Shown here: positions 36,099 through 43,566 of the stretch, in pieces | Numbering within the stretch: position 1 is the first letter of the stretch | How the letters are laid out: each line of letters opens with the position of its first letter | Source of the DNA: Butyrivibrio sp. Su6 | GTDB taxonomy: Bacteria > Bacillota > Clostridia > Lachnospirales > Lachnospiraceae | NCBI RefSeq assembly: GCF_900108105.1 | Contig: NZ_FNUR01000008.1 | Span: 110,567 to 174,566 of the forward strand | DNA: 64,000 nt | Direction: 5' to 3' | The notes under the pieces: generated by a model | Databases searched by the model: none | What the model saw: the letters and a program-made list of their open reading frames with translations, nothing else | What the model was told of the DNA's origin: nothing | Program-made: the position numbers and the translations under genes

Positions 36099-36680
36099 AT
36101 GGATTTTTCTAAACAGATAAGAGATTATATTGAACTTGAAGTAGCTATATTAGGCAAATTAGATCAAGGTGAGATAAACAGAGCAATGAATCTACTCGAA
36201 GAAACGCGTAAAAAGGGGAGTCGAGTGTATGTTTTTGGTAATGGTGGAAGCGCAGCAACAGCATCACATATGGAAAATGATTTTAATAAGGGAGTGTCAG
36301 AAAAACTTGAAAAAAAATATCGTTTTCAATGCATAAATGCAAACATGGCAACAATCATGGCAATAGCTAATGATAACGGATATGATAGAGTTTTTATCCA
36401 GCAATTAGAAAATAGACTTGAAACAGATGATGTTATAGTAGCTATTTCTGGAAGCGGCAATTCTGAAAATGTAGTAAAAGCAGTAAGATATGCTAAAAAG
36501 CAAGGATGCCAAATAATAGGTATGACAGGTTATTCTGGTGGAGTAATAGATGAGCTATGCGATGTATCTCTTCATGTTCCAATAGAAAATATGCAGATTA
36601 CTGAAGATGTTCACCTTATAATAAATCATCTTATGATGTATGTATTATGTGGAGAGTTAACTGGATATCCAGTACATTAA
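36099..36680 (+). CDS. gmhA: Sedoheptulose 7-phosphate isomerase
   Basis: This 193-residue SIS-domain protein has FGNGGSAATASHMENDF, IAISGSGNSENVVKA region (VAISGSGNSENV) and ITEDVHLIINHLM near the end, which carries the catalytic Glu/His. It converts sedoheptulose 7-phosphate to D-glycero-D-manno-heptose 7-phosphate, the first step of the heptose route. ATG 36099 is preferred because GAGGGTGG lies upstream; the frame from 36084 uses a TTG. Confidence 0.9.
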   Translation: MDFSKQIRDYIELEVAILGKLDQGEINRAMNLLEETRKKGSRVYVFGNGGSAATASHMENDFNKGVSEKLEKKYRFQCINANMATIMAIANDNGYDRVFIQQLENRLETDDVIVAISGSGNSENVVKAVRYAKKQGCQIIGMTGYSGGVIDELCDVSLHVPIENMQITEDVHLIINHLMMYVLCGELTGYPVH

Positions 36681-36692
36681 GATGAGGGAAAA

Positions 36693-37712
36693 ATGAGCAG
36701 AATTTTGATAACGGGAGCAGCAGGTTTTATAGGTTCACAATTAGCTTACAGATTGTGGAAAAATGGGGATGAATTATCACTTATTGATAATTTTTCCTAT
36801 GGTTCAGAGGATAATTTAGTATTCCCTGAACACGATTTTAGAGATGAAATATATCATAATGATATACGAGATCAAGATTTTTTAAATTCTCTTTTTAATA
36901 ATAAACATTTTGATATAGTTTATCATATGGCAGGAATTACACCTTTGCCAGATTGTCAGAATAATCCAGTTGAAGCAGTTGATGTGAATGTAAGAGGAAC
37001 AGTAATAATTCTTGACCTAGTCAGAAAGTATGGCATTAAGAAGCTTATATTTGCTAGTACTTCTGCAGTATATGAGAATAATACTGATTTTCCGTCAATT
37101 GAAAACTGCGTAGAAAAACCAAGTCTAGTATATCCAAGTACAAAATATTCATCTGAACAGTTTTGCAAAGCATTTTCTGATGCTTATAGTATTCCTGTTG
37201 TATGTTTACGATTTGCGAATGTGTATGGACCACATATAGACTGTTTAAGAAAACAACCACCTGTAATGGGGTACATTATTAGAGAGTTATATAAGGGAAA
37301 TATTCCTGTTTTACACTCTACTGGTGAGCAAAAGAGAGATTTTGTTTATGTAGATGACTTGATAGACTTAGCAATTAGGGTACAGAAATGTAACCATTTT
37401 GATGTAGTAAATGTTTCCACTGGTATTACAGTTTCTATAAATGATATATATAAGATAATAGCTGATTATATGGGGAATAGTAATCAAAAACCTAGATATG
37501 AAAGAACAGATCATTTTTGGGAAAACTATCCGGAATTGTATTCTGAGCCATATCCAATATCGGCTAAAATAATGGAACACGAGGTTTTGAAATATACTTG
37601 TTTATCCAATGAACATGCATTTAGGGAATATGGATGGAGACCGCAAACATCTTTGGAGGAAGGAATAAAGAAAACTGTCGAGTTTTCATGTGAGATTTTG
37701 AGGAAGGCTTAG
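36693..37712 (+). CDS. Extended SDR, NAD-dependent sugar epimerase/dehydratase
   Basis: This 339-residue protein begins MSRILITGAAGFIGSQLAYR (GxxGxxG NAD loop), with AGITPLPDCQNN, a serine-rich FASTSAVYENN, the active YPSTK (YxxxK), and KRDFVYVDDLIDLAIRV. It probably modifies a nucleotide sugar. Its place right after gmhA (12-base gap) suggests GDP-heptose as substrate, for example as an epimerase or reductase, but this is inference. Confidence 0.8.
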   Translation: MSRILITGAAGFIGSQLAYRLWKNGDELSLIDNFSYGSEDNLVFPEHDFRDEIYHNDIRDQDFLNSLFNNKHFDIVYHMAGITPLPDCQNNPVEAVDVNVRGTVIILDLVRKYGIKKLIFASTSAVYENNTDFPSIENCVEKPSLVYPSTKYSSEQFCKAFSDAYSIPVVCLRFANVYGPHIDCLRKQPPVMGYIIRELYKGNIPVLHSTGEQKRDFVYVDDLIDLAIRVQKCNHFDVVNVSTGITVSINDIYKIIADYMGNSNQKPRYERTDHFWENYPELYSEPYPISAKIMEHEVLKYTCLSNEHAFREYGWRPQTSLEEGIKKTVEFSCEILRKA

Positions 37713-37718
37713 TTATAT

Positions 37719-38678
37719 ATGGATAAAATATCGATTATTATTCCTTGCTATAATGAAGAGGATTCTATTCCATATCTTAAGGAAGAACTTTGTTATATTA
37801 TGTCAAAATTTGACCAGGTGTGTTTTGAAGTCATAATGGTTGATAATTGTTCAGAAGATAGATCACTAGATATTATGCAAGAAATCCATGCTGTTGATAA
37901 TAGGTTTCAGTACATATCTTTATCGCGAAATTTTGGCAAGGATTCCTCTATGTATGCAGGGTTGAAAGCAAGTACGGGCGATTATGTTACTGTGATGGAT
38001 GCAGATTTGCAGGATCCACCAGAGTTGTTGATGGATATGTATAGAGTATTAAAATACGAATGCTATGATTGTGCAGCAGCTTATAGAATGAACAGGAATG
38101 GAGAACCATGGCTTAGGTCTGTTCTTGCAGATTTATTCTATAAGTTTATGAGAATAATTTCTGATGCTGATATGGTCAATGGAGCTAGAGACTTCCGGCT
38201 CATGACAAGGCAGATGGTAAATGCGGTTCTTAGTCTTGAAGAAAGTCAAAGATTTACCAAAGGCATTTTTGCATGGGTGGGATTTAGAACGAAATGGATA
38301 CCGTTTGAAAATAGAGAAAGAATTGCTGGAAGCACAAAGCTTCCGATGAAAAATGCTTTTTCATATGCAATACGCGGTATAATAGCTTTTTCTACAGTGC
38401 CATTAGTGCTGACTTCAATAATTGGAGTGCTAATATGCATTGTAGCGTTAGCATTTACTTTATATGTGCTGGTGCAACAGTTAATATTAAAAAATGCTGT
38501 TCCCGGGTACCCTTCACTTATGTGTATCATGCTTTTTGGATTTGGCATCATGTTTATGGTATTGGGAATAATTGGACAGTATATTGCTCAGATTTATTTG
38601 GAAATAAAGCATCGTCCCAAATATATAGTAAGAGAGAGCAGTATAAGAGAATTATGTGATGTGGATAAAAAATTGTAA
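37719..38678 (+). CDS. Polyprenyl-phosphate glycosyltransferase (GtrB/DPM1-like)
   Basis: This 319-residue GT2 enzyme has C-terminal membrane helices (about 226-255 and 262-292). Motifs are ISIIIPCYNEEDSIPYL, FEVIMVDNCSEDRSL, SRNFGKDSSMYAGLKAS, and TVMDADLQDPPELL with the full DAD metal site. It makes a polyprenyl-phosphate sugar used as donor on the outer side of the membrane. A GT-C enzyme at 32.1 kb is the likely partner. Confidence 0.9.
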   Translation: MDKISIIIPCYNEEDSIPYLKEELCYIMSKFDQVCFEVIMVDNCSEDRSLDIMQEIHAVDNRFQYISLSRNFGKDSSMYAGLKASTGDYVTVMDADLQDPPELLMDMYRVLKYECYDCAAAYRMNRNGEPWLRSVLADLFYKFMRIISDADMVNGARDFRLMTRQMVNAVLSLEESQRFTKGIFAWVGFRTKWIPFENRERIAGSTKLPMKNAFSYAIRGIIAFSTVPLVLTSIIGVLICIVALAFTLYVLVQQLILKNAVPGYPSLMCIMLFGFGIMFMVLGIIGQYIAQIYLEIKHRPKYIVRESSIRELCDVDKKL

Positions 38679-38697
38679 ATTAGGGTAAAGTGAATAA

Positions 38698-39600
38698 ATG
38701 GATTTGAAATTTTTAAGTAGAGATCATTTTAAAAATATGCAGCCTGAGGGGTATGAAAAAGGGTGGTTGATTAGTGGTACTACAAAATGTGATATTCTGC
38801 AGGATGATATATTTTCGACTAGTATAGAAAATACATCTTGGTCAACAGAGATTGAAGCAATTCATGAGGTACCAACAAAAAATGGCTGGATAGATGTATA
38901 TGAAAGGAAAAGGGTATTACAAACAGCTCAAAAGATAATATCGAATAGAGCTAACAGCCTTATAATGGAGTTTGGAGCAAGCTCTGGTTATATGATAGAG
39001 GAAATGCAAGAGATGTTTCCTAATAATGTTTTTATTGCCACTGATTTGATGAATGAAGGTTTGAAACAGTCATTCAAAAAAGCACCTAATATTCTACACT
39101 TAAGATGTGACATTTTAGATGCGCCATTTACTGATAGCAGTATAGATTTTATTTATTCACTTAATGTATTAGAACATATTGATAATGATAAAAAGGCTAT
39201 TAGCGAATGTTATCGTTGTGTAAAACCAGGCGGATATTGCCTTTTTGTGGTTCCAAGAGGAGATAGCCTTTATGACTATTTTGACGAAATGCTGTTTCAT
39301 AAAAGACGTTATGCAAAAGAAGAATTAAAGAAAAAGTGTATTGACTCAGGCTTTACAATTAAAGAAGATTTTCACTATGCATGGTTATGTTATCCGCTAT
39401 TTTGGTTGAAGAAAAAATGGAATAAATTTGTGGGTAAGAGATTATCTCAAGAAGAAAAAATTGAACGAGTGAAGGCTGACATCGATGCGGGAATGTCATC
39501 AAGATTAGCGATTGGAATGATGTATATTGAAAATTTATTATCCAAACATTTATCGCCTTCTTTTGGAGTAAGAGAATTTATATTATGTTTAAAGGAATAA
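38698..39600 (+). CDS. Class I SAM-dependent methyltransferase
   Basis: This 300-residue protein has a Methyltransf_11/23 core: LIMEFGASSGYMIEEMQEMF (motif I), RCDILDAPFTDSSIDFIYSL, NVLEHIDNDKKAISECYR and VKPGGYCLFVVPRG. The N-terminal 90 residues are an unknown lead. It likely methylates a sugar hydroxyl or carboxyl in the glycan, perhaps the heptose, as it ends that gene group. A 214-base non-coding gap follows. Confidence 0.85.
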   Translation: MDLKFLSRDHFKNMQPEGYEKGWLISGTTKCDILQDDIFSTSIENTSWSTEIEAIHEVPTKNGWIDVYERKRVLQTAQKIISNRANSLIMEFGASSGYMIEEMQEMFPNNVFIATDLMNEGLKQSFKKAPNILHLRCDILDAPFTDSSIDFIYSLNVLEHIDNDKKAISECYRCVKPGGYCLFVVPRGDSLYDYFDEMLFHKRRYAKEELKKKCIDSGFTIKEDFHYAWLCYPLFWLKKKWNKFVGKRLSQEEKIERVKADIDAGMSSRLAIGMMYIENLLSKHLSPSFGVREFILCLKE

Positions 39601-39814
39601 GTTTAATAAATCTGATTATGTAAGCGAATGGATAAAAGCAATAAATTTATGAATATGCTTTTCTCATTTATATTTATTCCTATTATTGAATAGAAGATAG
39701 GGATGAGAATTATATAATTGAAATTAAGAAAACTTCAAGAATTATGTATGACTACAAATTCTTATAACATTGATTATTGTATTATACGCAAATTTTAATA
39801 AAAGGGTTAATAAT
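39601..39814. other. Intergenic region before wbpD
   Basis: AT-rich gap with no gene. A loose AAGAATT / AATTCTT inverted repeat occurs at about 39738-39764. Several TATA-like stretches exist but no clear promoter pair. Confidence 0.35.
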
Positions 39815-40387
39815 ATGGGTAACTATTTTAAACACGAAACAGCAATAATAGATAATAACGTAGTAATAGGTGATAATTGTAAAATTTGGCATTTTAGTCA
39901 TATACAGTCAGGTGCCGTAATCGGAGAATCATGTTCTCTTGGTCAGAATGTGAACATATCAAATAACGTAACACTAGGTGATGGCGTCAAGGTTCAGAAT
40001 AACGTATCCATTTATGAGGGTGTAACGATTGAAGATTTTGTATTCTGTGGTCCTTCTTGTGTATTTACAAATGATCTAACTCCACGTGCTCGTTATCCCA
40101 AAAATCATCAATATATACAAACAATAATACGTCACGATGCAACGCTAGGAGCTAATTGTACTGTTGTTTGCGGGCATGAAATTGGTCATCATGCAACAAT
40201 TGCAGCAGGCGCAGTAGTAGTTAGCAATGTAAAGCCATATGCTCTTATGGCAGGTGTCCCTGCTAAACAAATTGGATGGGTTTGTGAGTGTGGTCAAGTG
40301 CTTGATAAAGGCGCGGATGTATTTGAATGTAAAGATTGTGGAAGAAAATATAATATCATTGATGGTGAACTAAAAGAAATACTTTAA
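39815..40387 (+). CDS. wbpD: UDP-GlcNAc3NA N-acetyltransferase (WbpD-like) with zinc-ribbon-like tail
   Basis: This 190-residue left-handed beta-helix acetyltransferase has many hexapeptide turns (AIIDNNVVIGDNC, SGAVIGESCSLGQNV) and FTNDLTPRARYPK, the WbpD-type loop, then GVPAKQIGWVC. It acetylates the 3-amino group of UDP-GlcNAc(3NH2)A. The tail CECGQVLDKGADVFECKDCG has four cysteines in a C-x-C/C-x-x-C layout, like a zinc ribbon. ATG 39815 follows AAAAGGG. The partner aminotransferase gene begins 52 bases later. Confidence 0.88.
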   Translation: MGNYFKHETAIIDNNVVIGDNCKIWHFSHIQSGAVIGESCSLGQNVNISNNVTLGDGVKVQNNVSIYEGVTIEDFVFCGPSCVFTNDLTPRARYPKNHQYIQTIIRHDATLGANCTVVCGHEIGHHATIAAGAVVVSNVKPYALMAGVPAKQIGWVCECGQVLDKGADVFECKDCGRKYNIIDGELKEIL

Positions 40388-40439
40388 AGATTTACTATTT
40401 AATTAAATATGTTTGTGCTAAGAAGGAGAAATAAGGTAA

Positions 40440-41615
40440 ATGGAAATAGAATTTAGAGATCTTAAGAGGCAATATAAGTATATTAAAGAGGCAGTCGATG
40501 AAAATATTGCTAATGTATTAGCTGATTCACATTTTATTTCAGGGCCAGAAGTAAAAGAATTGGAGAAAATATTATCGGATTATACAGGGCGTAAGCATTG
40601 TATTTCCTGTGCTAATGGAACTGATGCAATATCAATAGCTCTTTTTGCTGCGGGAGTAGGAAGTGGAGATGCAGTATTTGTACCTGATTTCACATTCTTT
40701 TCAAGTGGTGAATGTCCGGCAACCTGTGGAGCTACACCGATATTTGTTGATGTTAATCTGGATACTTACAATATTTCAACTGTCTCTCTGGAAAAAGCAA
40801 TTGAGAAAGTCTTGGTAGAAGGTAAGCTTAAACCTAAAGCCGTTGTTGCTGTAGATTTGTTTGGACAGCCTTTTGATTATGGAAATGTGAAGGCTATTTG
40901 TGATAAGTATAATCTTCTTTTACTTGAGGATGCTGCTCAAGGATTTGGCGGAAGCTATACACTTTCAAATGGTGAAAAGAAGATGGCAGGTTCATTGGGC
41001 GATATATCAACTACCAGTTTCTTCCCTGCAAAACCACTTGGCTGTTATGGAGACGGCGGTGCGATATTTACGGATGACGATAATCTGGCAACTATGTGCC
41101 GTTCAATTGCTGTGCATGGTAAAGATATGCAGCATCCGGATGATTCAAATGCAAAATATAACAACGCTCGTCTCGGTATGAATAGCAGACTAGATACGCT
41201 TCAGGCAGGAATATTACTTGCAAAGTTCCCTGTATTTAAGGATTCAGAACTTGATAAAGTTAATCATGTGGCAGAAAGATATACAGAATTATTATCAGAT
41301 ATAAAGGGAATAACATTGCCTTTAATTGCTGATAAGTATTATAGTTCATGGGCTCAGTATACTATACAGCTTCCCAAGGGGGCTGATAGGGCGGCTATTC
41401 AGAAAGAATTGAAAGAGCAGGGCATTCCGACAAATATTTATTATCCTAAGCCGATGCACACCCAGGGAGCATTTAGTGGAACAAGATCAGCTGAAGCTGA
41501 GTGCCCGAATACAGAACAGTTATGCGGTACTGTGCTTTGCTTACCGATTCACCCTTATCTGGAAGATGAGGAGACTGAATTTATCGTTGAGAGATTCAAA
41601 AGAGCATTGAAATAA
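40440..41615 (+). CDS. wbpE: UDP-2-acetamido-2-deoxy-3-oxo-glucuronate aminotransferase (WbpE-like)
   Basis: This 391-residue DegT/DnrJ/EryC1 aminotransferase has MEIEFRDLKRQYKYIKEAVD at the start, ANGTDAISIAL, LEDAAQGFGG (Asp164 for PLP), and SFFPAKPLGCYGDGG with the Schiff-base lysine K198. The early FRDLKRQY and late IYYPKPMHTQGAF are typical of WbpE. It aminates C3 of the 3-keto uronic acid sugar made by WbpB. ATG 40440 follows AAGGAG. Confidence 0.9.
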   Translation: MEIEFRDLKRQYKYIKEAVDENIANVLADSHFISGPEVKELEKILSDYTGRKHCISCANGTDAISIALFAAGVGSGDAVFVPDFTFFSSGECPATCGATPIFVDVNLDTYNISTVSLEKAIEKVLVEGKLKPKAVVAVDLFGQPFDYGNVKAICDKYNLLLLEDAAQGFGGSYTLSNGEKKMAGSLGDISTTSFFPAKPLGCYGDGGAIFTDDDNLATMCRSIAVHGKDMQHPDDSNAKYNNARLGMNSRLDTLQAGILLAKFPVFKDSELDKVNHVAERYTELLSDIKGITLPLIADKYYSSWAQYTIQLPKGADRAAIQKELKEQGIPTNIYYPKPMHTQGAFSGTRSAEAECPNTEQLCGTVLCLPIHPYLEDEETEFIVERFKRALK

Positions 41616-41925
41616 ACATTGCTACCTGTCACCAATGTGGTACAACTTTTGTCAACTTAACGTGAATAAGTATACCGTTTTAAGGTAAAACCAATTACCT
41701 GTCAGTTGATTGTTTCATATTTTTAAAGCATCATAATTTACTTTTTGTATTTTTGCATAGCAAACAGAACTGAGCTGCATCAGGCCTGATGAACCATCTT
41801 CTATGGAGTATCAGTTAATAGTTTTCAGGTTAGGAAAGTGTTTTCGACAGACGAGTTTTCTGGTTTTTCTTCATAATTTTCTGCCAGGCACTACCTGGGG
41901 TTCATGGTGCCTGTCACGGTGTACA
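41616..41925. repeat. Gene-free junction with REP-like palindrome and repeated CCTGTCA motifs
   Basis: This 310-base stretch has no gene I can support. CCTGTCA occurs at about 41627, 41699 and 41910. Two spots carry similar words (CCTGTCACC..GTGGTACA near 41627 and CCTGTCACGGTGTACA near 41910). CAGGCAC and GTGCCTG (about 41885-41913) form an inverted repeat like REP elements linked to REP-associated transposases in other bacteria. It lies exactly between wbpE and a duplicated gene end, so it is a likely recombination scar. Confidence 0.4.
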
Positions 41926-42115
41926 GAATCTGTTGGAGTCATCAAGAATGAGTTGGATTACGATAATGCCAAGCTTGATAAGTTTGCAGAGACCATTGCT
42001 GCTATGCGTTCTAAGGGAACATGGAATAGAGGTGAACTCATAGATTTGTTTAACTGGATGATTCCTAACTTTGATCACAAGGAGACTGGAAAGTTTTTGG
42101 ATGGCAGAATGTAAT
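41926..42115 (+). pseudogene. Duplicated 3' fragment of the SDR gene at 45503-46708
   Basis: These 190 bases match 46520-46709 with only two differences that I can find, coding the last 62 residues of that SDR protein (ESVGVIKNELDYDNAK ... FLDGRM) up to the stop. Nothing upstream belongs to that gene, so it is a dead 3' end. The match ends just after the stop codon, inside the terminator hairpin of the full copy. Confidence 0.93.
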
Positions 42116-42191
42116 GATTTTGGATAGATTAAGCTACGCTTCGAAATAAATGATAAATGAAATGGTGCATTCTGAGGAAGGATTAGGCGTT

Positions 42192-42758
42192 TGAAAGAGA
42201 TTAAATATCATAAAGGCTTTTCAAAGACATATCCTGTTGATAAAAAAGTCATTTGCAGAACATTCACATATGCAGAAACCATATGTGAACGCTGATGGAT
42301 ATTACGCATATTGTCCTCACTGTGAAAATCCTGTAAAGCTTTTGGGCTTATTAAAACCATTGAAAAGGCATGGTCCACATGGTAGACATGCAAAATATGA
42401 TGTTTCAGGAATAAATTCTTTTAATAAAATAAAGTATGAAAACTGCCCTTATCACCGAAAACACGCTAATTATATTACAGAGCCTCATTTGGGAGAAGAA
42501 ACTGATGAGGATTTGAGAATCTATAACATGGTGAGAGAACATTTTGATCACATTATTTATTTGCTAAAGCAATCGCTCCCAATAGTTATCACCTCATCTA
42601 TGGCTGAACGACTTCTGCAGAATTACATAACGCATAGAGGATGGATGTTTAGAGACGCAGATTTAAATAATATTCCTTGGGTATTTATAAATGCAATGCA
42701 TGGCATTGACCTATTCGGTGCATTAATAAAAAAGATTCAGAACTTGCGAGATTTTTAA
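42192..42758 (+). pseudogene. Unknown small Cys/His-rich protein gene, probably broken
   Basis: The main frame gives from ATG 42270 a 162-residue protein with YCPHCENPVKLLG, KRHGPHGRHAKYDVSG and CPYHRKH, which look like metal-binding pairs. I recall similar Clostridial proteins of unknown function that are longer. No ribosome site precedes 42270. A good one (GAGGAAGG, about 42175) precedes TTG 42192 in another frame, whose 34-codon product (KYHKGFSKTYPVDKKVIC) overlaps the first frame, so a frameshift at about 42270-42290 may have split one gene. The C-terminus may be cut too. The gene sits next to the recombination scar. Confidence 0.5.
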
Positions 42759-42775
42759 AGAAAAGAAATGAAGTA

Positions 42776-43528
42776 ATGAAGCCGTTTTTTTCAATAATTA
42801 CTGTCTGTTACAATAGTGAAAAGACAATTGAACGAACCTTAAAGAGTATTCTGAATCAAAGTGTGAATGACTATGAGTACCTGATAATAGATGGAGCATC
42901 TACTGATGGAACACTTGATATTGTAAAGAAATATGAGCCTGAGTTTGGCGAAAGATTAAAGCTCTTTTCCGAAAAAGACGAGGGTATTTACGATGCCATG
43001 AATAAGGGTATTGCAAAGGCAGAAGGTACTCTTATTGGTATGGTTAACAGCGATGATTACTACGAGCCGGATGCCCTTGAGAATATGCAAAAGAAATTTG
43101 AACAGCTTCCGGAATCAGACAGGAAGCATACGGCCCTTTATGGTATGCAGAGACAGCTTCGTAATGGAGAAGAAATAGAGATAGAGTTCGTAAATGACAG
43201 GATACTTGGTGAAGGAATGATATGTTATCCTACATGTTTTATTACTAAGGCTTTGTACAGTGACTTTGGCGCTTATGACACTCTATATAAGAGTGCGGCA
43301 GACCTTGATTTCCTTGTTAAACTGAAGAAGACAACAGATACTCATTTTGTGCCTGTTTATAATATTATTTCCAATTTTGAGTTGGGCGGGATGTCTGCAT
43401 CAGGAAGGGGAGCCAGAGAGGCTGCAAGAGTCAGGTACAAGTACGGGGTGTATTCCAAAACGAGAATGTATTATGTTATCCTGCAGAGCAGAATAATTGA
43501 TTTTGTACACTTTTTGAAAAGAAAATAA
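42776..43528 (+). CDS. GT2 family glycosyltransferase
   Basis: This 250-residue cytoplasmic enzyme has a GT-A fold: FFSIITVCYNSEKTIERTLK, YLIIDGASTDGTLDI, EKDEGIYDAMNKGIAKAEG and MVNSDDYYEPDAL with the SDD metal site, as in WcaA/colanic-acid-type transferases. It probably adds a sugar to the repeat unit. It follows the broken gene by 17 bases and precedes the WbpM-like gene. Codon use looks like the right-hand part of the window. Confidence 0.9.
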   Translation: MKPFFSIITVCYNSEKTIERTLKSILNQSVNDYEYLIIDGASTDGTLDIVKKYEPEFGERLKLFSEKDEGIYDAMNKGIAKAEGTLIGMVNSDDYYEPDALENMQKKFEQLPESDRKHTALYGMQRQLRNGEEIEIEFVNDRILGEGMICYPTCFITKALYSDFGAYDTLYKSAADLDFLVKLKKTTDTHFVPVYNIISNFELGGMSASGRGAREAARVRYKYGVYSKTRMYYVILQSRIIDFVHFLKRK

Positions 43529-43566
43529 TCAAGCTTGTGAATAAAAATATTGGGTAGGAAAAAGTT

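Noticed and set aside
41803..42114. A 103-residue protein gene at 41803
   Set aside because: Only its last 62 residues are real homology, copied from the SDR gene; the first part is junction sequence.
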